From Clarkia xantiana subsp. parviflora (lineage: Eukaryota > Streptophyta > Magnoliopsida > Myrtales > Onagraceae), in NCBI GenBank assembly GCA_036873135.1, contig JAPTYO010000002.1, positions 48,165,452-48,229,451 on the forward strand: a stretch of 64,000 nucleotides of DNA, read 5' to 3'. The notes beneath the pieces are model-generated. The model was not told the origin of the DNA and did not search any database. It saw only the letters and a list, made by a program, of their open reading frames with translations. Numbering within the stretch: position 1 is the stretch's first letter; each line of letters begins with the position of its first letter. A program made the translations under genes and the position numbers. Below, piece after piece: positions 52,990 through 63,793 of the stretch.

Positions 52990-53740
52990 CATTAAAAAGC
53001 GTCATAGGACGTCCGAAAAATCCTTAAGTTTTTAAGGTTCGATTAAAAAGCGTCATAGGACGTCCGAAAATCCTTAAGTTTTTAAGGTTCGATTAAAAAG
53101 CGTCATAGGACGTCCGAAAATCCCTAAGTTTTTAAGGTTCGATTAAAAAGCGTCATAGGACGTCCGAAAAATCCTTAAGTTTTTAAGGTTCGATTAAAAA
53201 GCGTCATAGGACGTCCGAAAATCCTTAAGTTTTTAAGGTTCGATTAAAAAGCGTCATAGGACGTCCGAAAATCCTTAAGTTTTTAAGGTTCGATTAAAAA
53301 GCGTCATAGGACGTCCGAAAAATCCTTAAGTTTTTAAGGTTCGATTAAAAAGCGTCATAGGACGTCCGAAAATCCTTAAGTTTTTAAGGTTCGATTAAAA
53401 AGCGTCATAGGACGTCCGAAAAATCCTTAAGTTTTTAAGGTTCGATTAAAAAGCGTCATAGGACGTCCGAAAAATCCTTAAGTTTTTAAGGTTCGATTAA
53501 AAAGCGTCATAGGACGTCCGAAAATCCTTAAGTTTTTAAGGTTCGATTAAAAAGCGTCATAGGACGTCCGAAAATCCTTAAGTTTTTAAGGTTCGATTAA
53601 AAAGCATCATAGGACGTCCGAAAAATCCTTAAGTTTTTAAGGTTCGATTAAAAAGCGTCATAGGACGTCCGAAAAATCCTTAAGGTTTTAAGGTTCGATT
53701 AAAAAACGTCATAGGACGTCCGATTTAAGGATCGACTAAA
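52990..53740. repeat. 50-51-bp tandem array between pol and the antisense gene of TE-G
   Basis: About 15 nearly identical units, each with AAAAAGCGTCATAGGACGTCC, then ATCCTTAAGTTTTTAAGG. Unit length varies by one A. It holds the palindromes CTTAAG and GGACGTCC. It sits between the ends of two convergent genes. Confidence 0.93.
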
Positions 53741-53907
53741 AAGCGTCTTAGGACGACGGAAAGCCTTAAGGCTCTTAGAGTCCGACAAAAGCGTTATGAT
53801 GAACGTAATGTAATCGGAAATGATATTAATAAAAGGCTCGAAGGCCTAAGAAGTTCAATACGAGAGAGATAACGATAAAGGACTACAAGGACTTAAGTTA
53901 TAAAATA

Positions 53908-56730
53908 TTAAGCTCGGTCCTCGGATGCTTTAGGGTCGGATGCTGGATCTTCAGAGGGCTTCGGAGGGGCAGGATCGGAAGGATCTGCAGGAGGGTCGTC
54001 GACATCTTCAGGGGAACTCTCCGACGGGAGGCTAAAGTACCTTTCTGCGGCTCGGCCGAGAATCATGGACTTCCTCAGGTCGATGGATTCCCCGTAGGTT
54101 TCGTTAAGCTCTTCGACAATGTCAAGGAAGGCATTCTGCAAGTCTTCCTGACAATGCTTCGCCGCATCTGCTTTGAAGTCCTCCGAGCTCCGATATTCTT
54201 CGCGGCCCTGAACCTTCGCGTTTGCTATTTGGGCGGAACGCTCCGCCTTTTCCTCGTCCAGCTCCGCGATAACCCTTTGCTTCTCAAGCTTCAGCCGATC
54301 AGCAGTTTCCTTCAATTCCGCTTTATCAAAGGCAGCCTGATTCCGATCAGCTAAGGCCGTTTGCTGCTCCCGCCTAAGCGAGCTCTCAAGGCTTAGAATC
54401 CGCCTTTGCTGGGATTGAGCCTCTTGAACAAGCTTGGCCTTACCCTCCTCGGCCTGCTGCCTACCCTCCTCGGCCTGCTGCCTATCCTCCTCAGCCTGCT
54501 GCCTACCTTCTTCGGCTTGCTTTCTGCCCTCCTCCGCTCGGAGCCTTGACGCCTCGGAGGCGGCCAGGTCCTCCTGGAGCTTAGTCAAGCTCTCGAGGTT
54601 GGAGTTGGCCCGTTCTTGCTCCAAAGCCTCCTGCAGGGACAGGATGTAGCCGAAGCAACGATCCTGGTCCGCCATTTCCTGAGGACAAATACAGCTTAGT
54701 ATTTAAAAGTCGGAATACTTTCAGATGAGTAAAAGCAAAATGTAACCTACCTCTATTCGACGGACGGCCATTTGACGGATGTCCGCCTTGATGTCCTCCC
54801 CTTCCAGTGAAAGGGGGCGCCTCAGTGATGGCGGGATCGAGCCCGACACCAAGTGCAAGGCCAAGTTCTCCTCCTGGCACCCCCGGTGTAGAGAAATCTC
54901 CTGAAGAGACTCCACCGGTCTCCAAGGCTCCGCACTCTGATCCGAGGAGAAAGCCTGGTAGTAGTCTCCATCCAAGGGGAATGGAGGTACTACCAGACGG
55001 GCTCCCCCATCTTCACTTGTCCGAGCTTCGGGGGTCGCGCCCCTAACTGGTGCCGATGGTAGCGCGAGGGGGAGTGGGGACGTCTCCTTACCAGGTGACT
55101 TAGCAGGAGTCGACCTCGATTTTCCTCGGAGGATTAGGCCTTCCTCCTCAGCTTGGTCCTCGGAGGGGGAGTCCTCCAAGCTAATCACCCGACCAAATTC
55201 GCCACGGACTTCCGTCGGGGCATCATCCACCCCCGGCTCCGCTGCAGGCACGGGGTCTGAGGCAGGTGCAGTAGGTGCGACGTCCGTGTGACCTGCAGCG
55301 GGGCGAACAAGGTGAGGAAGTAAATTGACATCGGTATACCAAATTAGACAACGCTCCAAATATCTCTCGCAGCCGAAAAAGTCGTAGTAACCCGCTTCGA
55401 GGACGTGTGGAGTTTCCCCTCGAAGGACATTCTTGACATCCCTGATCCGCCCTTCCATGTCGGAGGCCTGAAGGTCTTGAGGAACCAACTCTCTATATCT
55501 TTTTATAGCACGAAAAACTTCCTTACCTTCCTTTTCGCAGCGGACACCGAAGGTGGCCCTAACCACGTCCGCATTAGTCTGCCCCTCGGGTGTGGGGACA
55601 GACCTTTGTGCCTCGGAGGTCTTCCTTCTCTTCTAAGACGGCTCCGACGCGGCGGAGGACTTTCTCCTGGACGAGGACTTCTTCTTACGTTTCAGCGAGT
55701 GGGAGGCATCGGTATCCTCCTGAAACAGATGGGCGGTCAGCGATGATCGATGGGCTGTAAGCAGTGAAAACAAGAAATAATCAGAAGATTACCCAGAAAA
55801 TTACATTGGAAGGGCCATCACGAATTTTTCCCCCGGCTTCGGGATCAATCAGCATGATAGATATTTTTATCCGCTGTCGGTCGGTAACAGAAGTGGCCTC
55901 AAAGGGCTGATAACCCTCCTCCCAGCGACGGGCTTGGATGAGCATCAAAGCCCTCTTAGTCTGCTCCGACCATTGACGGAAGGGCACAGGAGGATCAGCT
56001 TCTACGGCAGTCTTCGGCCATTCGATGGGACCAGGCTTGATGAAAAAGTACTGCTCCTTCCAGTTGGCATTGTCATGCCCCTTATCGTGGATGATGGCCC
56101 GTTCCTTGCAAATCCTCCAGGACACCTTCCTATCCCAGCCCATCTCCTTATATTGCTCGTCGGTCCCCTCGGGTTGGCGGGGGGTAAAGGAGCAGATTCC
56201 ATCTTTGTTACAGGTCATCTTGTAGAGGACCCGCCAAAGCTCCAGGGTATAGCTCCAGTCCTCTTTGTTAAGATCACACCATACTTGAAAGGCAATCCAT
56301 GTACGGATTGCGTGTGGAGAGAAGGTCGTGGGGTAAGTTTTGTAGTGGTTGCATAGCTCCACCCAACTCGGACAAAAAGGGAGTCGGATTCCCGCACGAA
56401 TTTGCCCTGGGGAGATGAACACCTCGTCTCCTTTAGGGAGCGTAACCCAGGTGTCGCGAGGATTGAATTTGAACTGCTCATAAGGATATCGAGCCCCGAA
56501 GGAGGATTCGAAGATACCACACTCTGTGAAAGCCCTATCGTAGTTAATAGGTGCAAGCGAGTTCTTGAGATACTTGAAGACAAAAGGTGGTCCATCAGGG
56601 GAAGACCCGCTGTTGGCGACAGATCCCTCGGCTGAAAATCGTCGATGGAAGGAAGGAGGGGAAATTGAAACCTAAGAAGATCAAAAATAGAGGAAAAAAG
56701 GGTAATAAGGTGAAAAATCTTACCAGACAT
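53908..56730 (-). pseudogene. Antisense four-exon gene of TE-G (Transposase_28-like, coiled coil), one TAG
   Basis: Exons on the minus strand: 56730-56724 (ATGTCTG), 56631-55793, 55719-54751, 54678-53908. The introns are 92, 73 and 72 nt, all GT..AG. Spliced length 2586 nt, 861 residues, with a single TAG at 55635-55633 (about residue 311). Residues 73-220 hold a block starting ISPGQIRAGIRLPFC and the EQYFFIKPG...WPKTAVEAD block, resembling the plant 'putative gypsy type transposon' (Transposase_28) family. About 290-300 is basic (LKRKKKSSSRRKSS), then comes a Ser/Pro/Ala-rich linker with LPSAPVRGATPE. From 606 on it is a coiled coil with a Gln-Ala-Glu-Glu repeat (RQQAEEGRQQAEED), ending in a Pro/Asp tail. 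Likely nuclear; the function is unknown. Apart from the TAG the frame is perfect across all junctions. Confidence 0.8.
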
Positions 56731-56865
56731 GGTGGCTGAAGTCTTGATCGGAAAAACTTGAGTGTTTGAAGCGCCGGCGAAAACTTGAAGAATGGAAGAT
56801 CAAAGCTCTTGGGATCGCAGAGAAGAAGGAGTAGAGGAAAAGCAAAAAAGTGTCTGGGTCTAGGG

Positions 56866-57076
56866 TTTTATAAGAGAGGGAAAAGAGAACTAAAGGGGTG
56901 GGCAATCTGAGCCATAGAATTCAAAACGATTCAATCGGAATCGTCCAAAGTGAAACGTGCTAATTCGAAGAAGGCGAAACGGTTTTGATTTGAACCGTCA
57001 GGACGTTTTGATGAAACACAGATAAGACAGGAATGATGACGTACCGTGGTGGTTGAAAAGTGCTTTTTCAGAAAGC
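56866..57076 (-). promoter_or_regulatory. Promoter of the antisense gene in TE-G
   Basis: Minus-strand TATA box TATAAAA (56872-56866), 142 nt before the ATG at 56730, merged with AAACCCTAG. Upstream on the minus strand lie a TGACG site (57036-57041) and CTTTCTGAAAAAGCACTTTT (57076-57057), the block also found in TE-C and TE-F, with ATTAAATGC at about 57118-57126. Confidence 0.6.
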
Positions 57077-57307
57077 AGGCCTGCAGAACCCGAGGCGTTC
57101 CTTCACCTTCTATCAGCATTTAATGCTGGTCTAATCGAGAAATCCCCTCGAATCCAAGCAGGATCCCAAAAGATCTTGAAGAGATCCGAGGTAAAGGCCT
57201 CCGACGAAAGTGGGGCAAAGACCTCTGATGTTTTAGATGAAGACCTCCGACAGGGAGGTTGAAGGGTCCGATATTGGAAGACGCGACGCACTATAAGTCC
57301 CTCACGT

Positions 57308-57319
57308 CTTGGGGGCAAA
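57308..57319 (+). other. Polypurine tract of TE-G
   Basis: CTTGGGGGCAAA directly before the TGATGGG start of the 3' LTR, the plus-strand primer for reverse transcription. Confidence 0.8.
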
Positions 57320-57942
57320 TGATGGGCCCCGGCGAAGGCCGTTAGGCCCCTTAACGATTGGCAAACGGCGACTAGGCCCGTTGGGCTAGGAGCTGGGCTG
57401 CTGGAAGGCTAAGGGCTCCGACAGAAGGAGGCCCCGACATTGAATAGCCCCGAGTAAGTATGACCTCGATAGGGGAGAGCCCCGATGTTATCGGACCTGG
57501 ACGTGGTCGGTCCCGATAGGGGGGTTGACATCACTCCGCGACACCGAATCCTCAATGATGCAACTTGGGAGTCTCCGATAATGGTCGAGGCTCACTAGTA
57601 AGAGCACAATCCCGGAAATCTCGCCATGATTACAGTAGTGATATAATGGGCGAGATATGTGGGATGCGTGGCGAGATATACGGCGAAATATGTGGGATAG
57701 TGGATCACAATCCAACCGCCTAATCAGGTAACTGGGATAGCCTTCCCCCTATAAAAGGAAGGAAGTTATCCCAGATTAGGGTTACGTTTTTACACACATA
57801 CACATATTGCTTGCTTGATCACCGTACTTACGTTAAGCATCGGAGAGGGATTCTGGGCCACCGCCCTCTATTCCCCTTCTGCAGGATTGCGAGGAGCTAA
57901 GGAGTCCGTCACCGTAACCGGAGTTCCTACCGTGATCCAACA
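57320..57942 (+). repeat. 3' LTR of TE-G
   Basis: Same length (623 bp) as the 5' LTR. The five differences seen lie at about 57538, 57543, 57555, 57562 and 57927. The TATA box is at 57750-57758. Confidence 0.93.
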
Positions 57943-58450
57943 GGTACATCCGTTAGTTGGCCGTTAGTTTTGGCCGTTAAATAACATGTGCAAGTCACGT
58001 GTTCGACTCTAAACTTTTAATTTTGTTCAAGTTAGTCCCTCAAATATATTCCTAACTTTTATTTTGTTTAACTTAGTCATAACACTTCAAATTGGACCCA
58101 ATTAAACCAACCGTATTCAATTGACATAGCACCATTTGTGTCAAATTTACCCAATTGGGGATAGGTCCCAATTGGGTTCGATTTTGAAGCTTTATGACTA
58201 AATTAAACAAAATAAAAGTTATGAATATATTTGAGGGACTAAATTGAACAAAATTAAAAGTTTAGAGTCGATCACGTGACTTGCACATGTCATTTAACGG
58301 CCAAAACTAACGGTGAACTAACGGATGTACCAAAAGCCACATTTTTTTCAAACGTTTGGTACCAAAAGTATACAAAACTAAACATTCAGTACTAAAAGCC
58401 ACATTCGGTCAAACATGTGGTATGAAAAGTACATTTAACCCTCAAATCAA

Positions 58451-59212
58451 TATTGGTTTTCTTTGTTGGCAAAAATAAAAATTTGGTTTTCTTTAACTCT
58501 TTTTCCTTAATTATATCATTCATCATATATATATATATATATATTGACGACTTTAATTTTATATATAATAATAAAAATTATTTATATTCTATGTACACAA
58601 TAGGAGAAATGCTGATATTATTGGACAAGGCTTAACAACTACACGTGTAATACTCCATAATTGTATACTACATTGGTTGTACATAAGAGATTTGGAGCTT
58701 TAATAAACATGAGAAGTACAACTCAAGTCCAACATGAATTCTTCATTTTCAGGGCCCAAATGAAGATAGCAGACTTTGTTAGGGTGGGTTAAGCTAGTGG
58801 GCCTAATCACTCCTGCTTGGGGGCGTAACACCAGGCGATACGTCGCTTGTGAAGACTTGGTGAGTTTGGGTTTATGTTTTATTTTTGTATTGTTTAGCCA
58901 ACCAAATGGGTCAACTAGGAGTTTAATCTAGTTGGAAATAGTTCATTTGTTTACATTGTGCCTAATTTTACGCACAACACCAATATGATACTCACGTTGA
59001 AGGACACACACAACTGACTTTAACACTCCCCCACACGATAAGTGGTCTTTGTTTCGGGTTCAGACTAATTTCAACAATCCCCTCTTACTTCGAGACTTTA
59101 TTTGGACAATTCTAATACATGAGCTAATAGGGACCCAAAACCGCTTAAAACTTAGCGATGCAGTACTCCTCAGCAAGCAGAATGTATTAGTTTGTTGAGG
59201 TCACAAGAAAAG
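58451..59212. other. Intergenic A+T-rich sequence
   Basis: Contains an (AT)n tract at 58526-58545. 58780-59200 shows no motif I recognise. The CCCCCACACGATAAGTGG stretch near 59029 may be part of a further degenerate LTR element. Confidence 0.4.
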
Positions 59213-59870
59213 TGTATTGATCCTGACAAGCAACTTCCAAGAAGGGAGCGTCGGGGGATCTGGCGAACCCTCTCTGGTACGTAAGTAAACAACTTTAGAG
59301 AGAGAAAGTAGAGAGAAGGGAGAGCTCAAAGTTATGAGAAATCAAGATACCTTCAAATGAGCACCCATGAGTCCTATTTATAGAGTTCAAGAGTATTAAC
59401 ACAGTAAAAGACAATATTGCCCTCATAATCACACTTAATTAACAAGTAATAACAGGTTTAAGTTTAACTTATCATCGAGAGGATCCGGGGAATATGTAAA
59501 AAGTATAAGTGTTGGGAGAGCGAAGGGGCGCCAAACTAGCATTGTCGGGACCTCGAAAAGCACGGCCCGGACGGGGGTCTTCCAGACCAAGAAAGGGTCT
59601 CTGTACCGGATGATGTCAGGTAAGGAGACGTCCCAACCATACTTGGAGGTTCCAAATGGAGTAGTTCTGTTGGGAGCTCTGAATCGGACTAGTCCAGTTT
59701 GGAGGTTCCAAATGGACTAGTCCGATCGGGATGTCCCAATCGGCTAGTTGAGCTGTTTTTGTAGTCCGAAAATACACGCAGTCCCAAATTTCGATTTGTA
59801 ATCACGTATAGAGCCCGAAATTGGCTAAGTATGGAGACTTAGTGAGCCTCGATTGGGTGTATATCTATCA
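59213..59870 (-). repeat. 3' LTR of TE-H
   Basis: About 658 bp, TGTATTGATCCTG to GTATATCTATCA. It shares the AGAGAGAGAAAGTAGAGAGAAG block, a minus-strand TATA (TATAAATAGGAC, about 59375-59386) and the terminal TATATC(C/T)ATCA with the LTRs of TE-A and TE-D, and the TTGATC start with TE-I. The left end is inferred. Confidence 0.55.
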
Positions 59871-61547
59871 TTTTCCCCCTGCGTCAAGTAATGATTTATT
59901 CCTTACTTGACTCTATTTTTTGGATGAGAGATACACCCAAATAAGTTCACTATTTTATTACCTTGACAGTAGCACCGATGTTGGTAGCTGTAAGTAGCAC
60001 ATTGTTGTTTTCTCCGTATACTCGGGAGCAAGAAGATATAGATATTATCACAGTCATTGACAGATAAGCAAACATTGGTACGCCAAAAATATCAATCAGG
60101 ATTAAGTAAGTGATATCAAAACAATACGTGTCATGCTTGTGTATGTCCAACTGCGTACATGTCATGCTTACATGTACGAATATCATGTGATCACAAACAT
60201 GGAAATAATTAGATATGAGCATGCCATAATTGTAAGTTATAATATATGGGATGCATATGGATATGAAATCTGTGAAAAATTTCACTAAGTATAAAATAAT
60301 TGTAGGTAACTATTGATGTAAGTAGTGATATAAATCGCTTTTATTTAGAGCCATTTAATCTCACATTTTCTAATCCAATGGTAGATGAGGAAGAGTGATG
60401 GCAAAAAACACTAATCACATATTATAAAAGAGAGAGAAGATGTCACCTCACTTAGGTAGCCACCATTTCAAGTTGTCATCTTTATCATCCAAAAATACAA
60501 TCTTGGAGATCGCCGTTTTTTCTTGACCATCAAGTAACCAAACATGGAGGGATTCACGTAGTGGTTTCAATCGGACCGAACCAAACCGAAATTCAGCCCG
60601 GCCAAGCAAGAGAGACACATGGAGTCGTTCGTGGAGGGAGGGGCTAGGGGCGGTGCGGCCACGGGAAGTATCGGGAGTGGAGATCCGGCCGGCGGTGAGG
60701 GGCGATTCGACCAGCAAAATGCTCGCCTGGGCCTCTCCGGCGGTAGGGGGTGGTTCACGACGGCTTTTAGGGCCGTTAGGGAGGCCAATCGCGATGGGAA
60801 CGGGAAGGAATCCTTTCCAGCGGCGTGAAAGGAAACGGGATCGGCGCGGCGGGGAGGATACACGGCGGGATTCAAGGGGTGGTGACTCATGCGGCTCCGG
60901 CGAACCAGAAAATCGGGGTCGTGGCCACTTTCGGCGACGGCGGCAGCAGCGCATGGGGTCTACACCGGCGCCGCGTGGATTTCCGGCGAGAAGTGGTTCA
61001 TACCGACTGAACCGGTTTTCTCAGACCGGGTTCGGTTCAGTTTTGCGGGTGTCGACCTCAATTTCTTCAAAGGTCCAATCTTTTCCATATTTTCGCATTG
61101 GTTCATCTTTTTTTCTTGCCATACGATCAAAAATTGCAAACCATGGTCAAACCAAAATTATTTGAACTTTGAGTGTAGGGTAAGTGATTACCTTAGGTGT
61201 TGATGATGAGAAATTTTCTCGGGAAAAAGACTAAGTCTTTTTTAGTAATAAGGGTGGTAATTCCTTTCAAATCGATTTCAGAATCATATTTTTTTCTCAT
61301 GCGTGACCTGTAATCACAAATTTAGACAAATACAGAAATGGTACTGTAGTAAATATCGGGTGTAGGTTCCCTTTGAAATTGTTCAAGAATGAAATCACTT
61401 CCATAAAGAATACATCGCACTTTAGGCACAGGGGTTGTTTCCCTCGCTAAAAATGAATAAGTATGAGGATTTCTCCCCGAAGCGGGTATGCAGCACGTGT
61501 GGGATGTCCCCTTGTAGTGAATGCGTATTAAGTTCACGACCATCACT
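59871..61547. other. Interior of TE-H: non-coding, with a G+C-rich block
   Basis: 59871-60440 is A+T-rich without genes. 60448-61060 is a G+C-rich block with open frames on both strands (for instance 60448-60954, minus, Pro/Arg/Ser-rich) but no recognisable protein. It is bounded by sequences rich in CCGAACC and GGTTCGGTT at 60568-60590 and 61017-61035, possibly inverted ends of a small insertion or a captured fragment. 61060-61547 shows nothing I can name. Confidence 0.4.
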
Positions 61548-61755
61548 GAAATTTGACTATGTATAAAATTTTCTACGCAACAAGGGATGAGTAACACCCT
61601 CCAGATCATCACCAAAATTTGGCTAAGTATAGATTTTTTCACGCAGTAAGGGATGAGTAGCACCCTCAAAATCATCACCAGGCTAATTATAGAATTTTTC
61701 ACACAGTAAAGAATGAGTAGCACCATCAAGATCATCACCAAAATTTGGCTAAGTA
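61548..61755. repeat. Tandem array of about 65-75 bp units in TE-H
   Basis: Three to four degenerate units with TTGGCTAAGTATAGA, TTTTTCACGCAGTAAGGGATG and AGTAGCACCCTCAA.ATCATCACC. Confidence 0.75.
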
Positions 61756-61989
61756 TCATAAAATTGCTCCCGTGGTGGGGGCGTAATAGAATGTTGTGGA
61801 TGTATGAACGAGAGTTGACAACTTCTCTTATGATATTTCAGGATTTCATCAGGCGGGAATCACAAAGTTTGAATTTCCTTAAAGAGGAGTTTTGCTGGCA
61901 CCTCCTTCACTAGATCTTCATTTAGTTTTTGCAGGGTAGACCAGAATGCGTAAGTATTTTTCTCCCAAAGCTGTTACTACTCGCTTTCA

Positions 61990-63766
61990 GAACTTAGACT
62001 TAGAGTCGGAGTCAGAATCACAATCCATGTAGGATCAGAGTTCTCTTCCGAGTTAGAGTCTTCCCCGTATTCTGAGGCGAGTTTGGTACCAAAGGTCGAA
62101 TATTTGCAGAGATCTTTCTCATGCAATATTTTGAGAGAACGGGAGTTTCGTCGCTATGTCAAGATGGTCGGTCTTTTTCCTTTAGACAAAGCTTCATATC
62201 CCTTTCATTCCTATCAGAGCCTTGCATTAGGCGCGGTCACTATGCCTCCGGGATGGCAAGTGGTGTTGTACACAGCCCAAGTGCGGAGCGGCTTGAGATT
62301 TCTTTACTGTGAAGATTTGATCAAGCTTTTTCGTTACTATGGGATTTGTCCACCGATCTTGCCCCGTCAGGTGTTCGAACTTGGTTCGGTTTTGAATGTT
62401 TTGCCAACGTCGTTCTTGGACTTATTCTCTTACTGTAATCCAATGTTTTTTTTCGGATTCATCTTCAAAGTTCCATCGACATGTCTTCCTTCACTATATG
62501 TTTCCCATTTTTGAAAGATCATGGGTTTATTAACCTAGGCTTAGGGACAGTTTTATGGGATTCCAGCTATCGCTTCATCACTTCAGCTGATCGGTCTAAT
62601 AAACACTGGGCAAGCAGTTGTTTCTTCATCAACGATCTTCATGTCACTTGGTCCATTCTGGACATCTCTACTATGGATGGTAACCCTTTTATCAAAGATT
62701 TTTTTTCCGCGATGGATAGGGAAACTATAAGCGCATTTATATTGATCACAAGGCTAAGGCTTATCATTCTGTGAATCAAGTTTCCGAGATGGATCTTTAC
62801 AAAGCGAGAATTCGATTGACTCCCCCTTCCGACAATTCAGTATGCTATCAATTTTTTATCTTTCATCTATATGGTTGTTTCTCTTTGTAGGTTGGCTTCA
62901 TGGTAAAACCTCTCATTTACAGGGGTCGGAATCTACTCATCGCGATGACGGTGCACCCAAAAGGAAAGCTTCTTCCAGCATTTTTCCTGGCGCCTCAAAG
63001 GCGGCCAAAGTGTCCTAAAAAACGACGAAGGGAGCCGAAGCTTCTAGTATGAAAAATGTCGACTTGTCATTTTGTTTTACACGTGCCTTACGTATTTTTC
63101 TTACTGTTTTTTTTTTTTTTTTTTTTGCTGTTTTAAGGAAAAGAAAAAGAGGTGGCCAAAGTTCCTCCTAGACCGAAGTTGAAGAAGTCTGATTTCAAGA
63201 TTGGACCCTGGAATGATTCAAAGAAAAGGAAACTTTCTTCAACTTTTGATTCTTCGAAGGCTCCTTCTTGCCATAAAGAGAGGTGGTTTTCCATGAGGCT
63301 ATTGCCCCTCCTATTCCTCCTAAGAATAAGGTGAAATGACCGATGGTGTATGATTCAGTTTTTGTTGATTTGGATGTGCCATCCTCCATTTCTTCCCCCC
63401 GAGTCCAGGGTTCAATCGGTGAATGAAAAGACCGATCGTGCAGGTATTCTATCTTATTTTGCTCTTATTGTTATGCATGTCTTACTCATTTATATTCTCT
63501 AACTTATAGGTAGACTTTGTCTTCCCGCGCTTTCTCGCAAGGACTTGGTGTGCCCACTTGATGGCGACATCAATGGATCCGCGTGGGTTCCTTTCTTCTC
63601 TGAGGGGAGTTGTCAATTTGATCGTTGGTCTTCCTTGAATGAACCTGATGTTGGAGTTCATGTTTTAAACACGTGTGTACCTCGGTGGATCAGAAGCCTA
63701 TTCCTGCGAATCGCGAGGAGGCGCTTTGTGTGGCAAAAGATATTCTCTCGCGTTATGCTCCGGTGA
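61990..63766 (+). pseudogene. Divergent antisense-gene relic of TE-H (Transposase_28-like)
   Basis: Plus-strand frames with the same order of blocks as the antisense genes of TE-C/F/G. A Ser/Glu-rich start (61990-62080, with one TAG at 62029-62031) leads to PPGWQVVLYTAQVRSGLRFL and LIKLFRYYGICPPILPRQVF (62240-62385), then HWASSCFFINDLHVTWSILD in a second frame (62607-62670), then a basic stretch APKRKASSS after a possible acceptor TTTACAG (62916-62922). Further pieces reach 63766, before GTGAGC, a possible donor. It is closer to the published plant Transposase_28 pattern than the other copies are. Frameshifts and stops make it a relic, cut off by TE-B4. Confidence 0.55.
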
Positions 63767-63793
63767 GCTTTTAATTATGCTTTGTTGTTACAT

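Larger units (their letters stand above)
46541..57942 (+). mobile_element. TE-G: young, nearly intact Tat-lineage Ty3/gypsy element
   Basis: 11,402 bp on the plus strand. LTRs of 623 bp each (46541-47163 and 57320-57942), an identical 5-bp target duplication GGTAC (46536-46540 and 57943-57947), primer site, gag-pro-pol (47229-52877) broken by one TAG, a 50-bp tandem array (52990-53740), an antisense four-exon gene (56730-53908) broken by one TAG, and a polypurine tract. By eye the LTRs differ at five positions (about 0.8%), so insertion was recent. With a borrowed rate of 1.3e-8 per site per year this is about 0.3 million years. Confidence 0.95.
46427..58441. mobile_element. MULE-type foldback MITE, split by TE-G
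   Basis: Left part 46427-46540, right part 57948-58441; about 608 bp when TE-G and its target duplication are ignored. The two halves are long inverted repeats with outer ends GGGTTATAGGTACTTTTCAT and ATGAAAAGTACATTTAACCC, so the element can fold into a near-complete hairpin centred at about 58125. The flanking 9-bp repeats TCAAATCAA (46418-46426 and 58442-58450) are identical. Nine bases and long TIRs point to the Mutator-like superfamily. No transposase is encoded. Confidence 0.85.
59213..63793 (-). mobile_element. TE-H: degenerate Tat-type element with antisense gene
   Basis: 3' LTR 59213-59870 (minus orientation), followed to the right by a polypurine-tract complement (TTTTCCCCCTGCGTCAAG). 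Then come about 2.1 kb of non-coding sequence with a tandem array (61548-61755) and a plus-strand gene relic related to the antisense genes of TE-C/F/G. The layout matches theirs. TE-B4 interrupts it at 63794, so its pol, if still present, lies outside the window. Confidence 0.55.

Noticed and set aside
52990..53740. A CRISPR-like array
   Set aside because: Units are contiguous 50-51-bp repeats without variable spacers, inside a plant retrotransposon.
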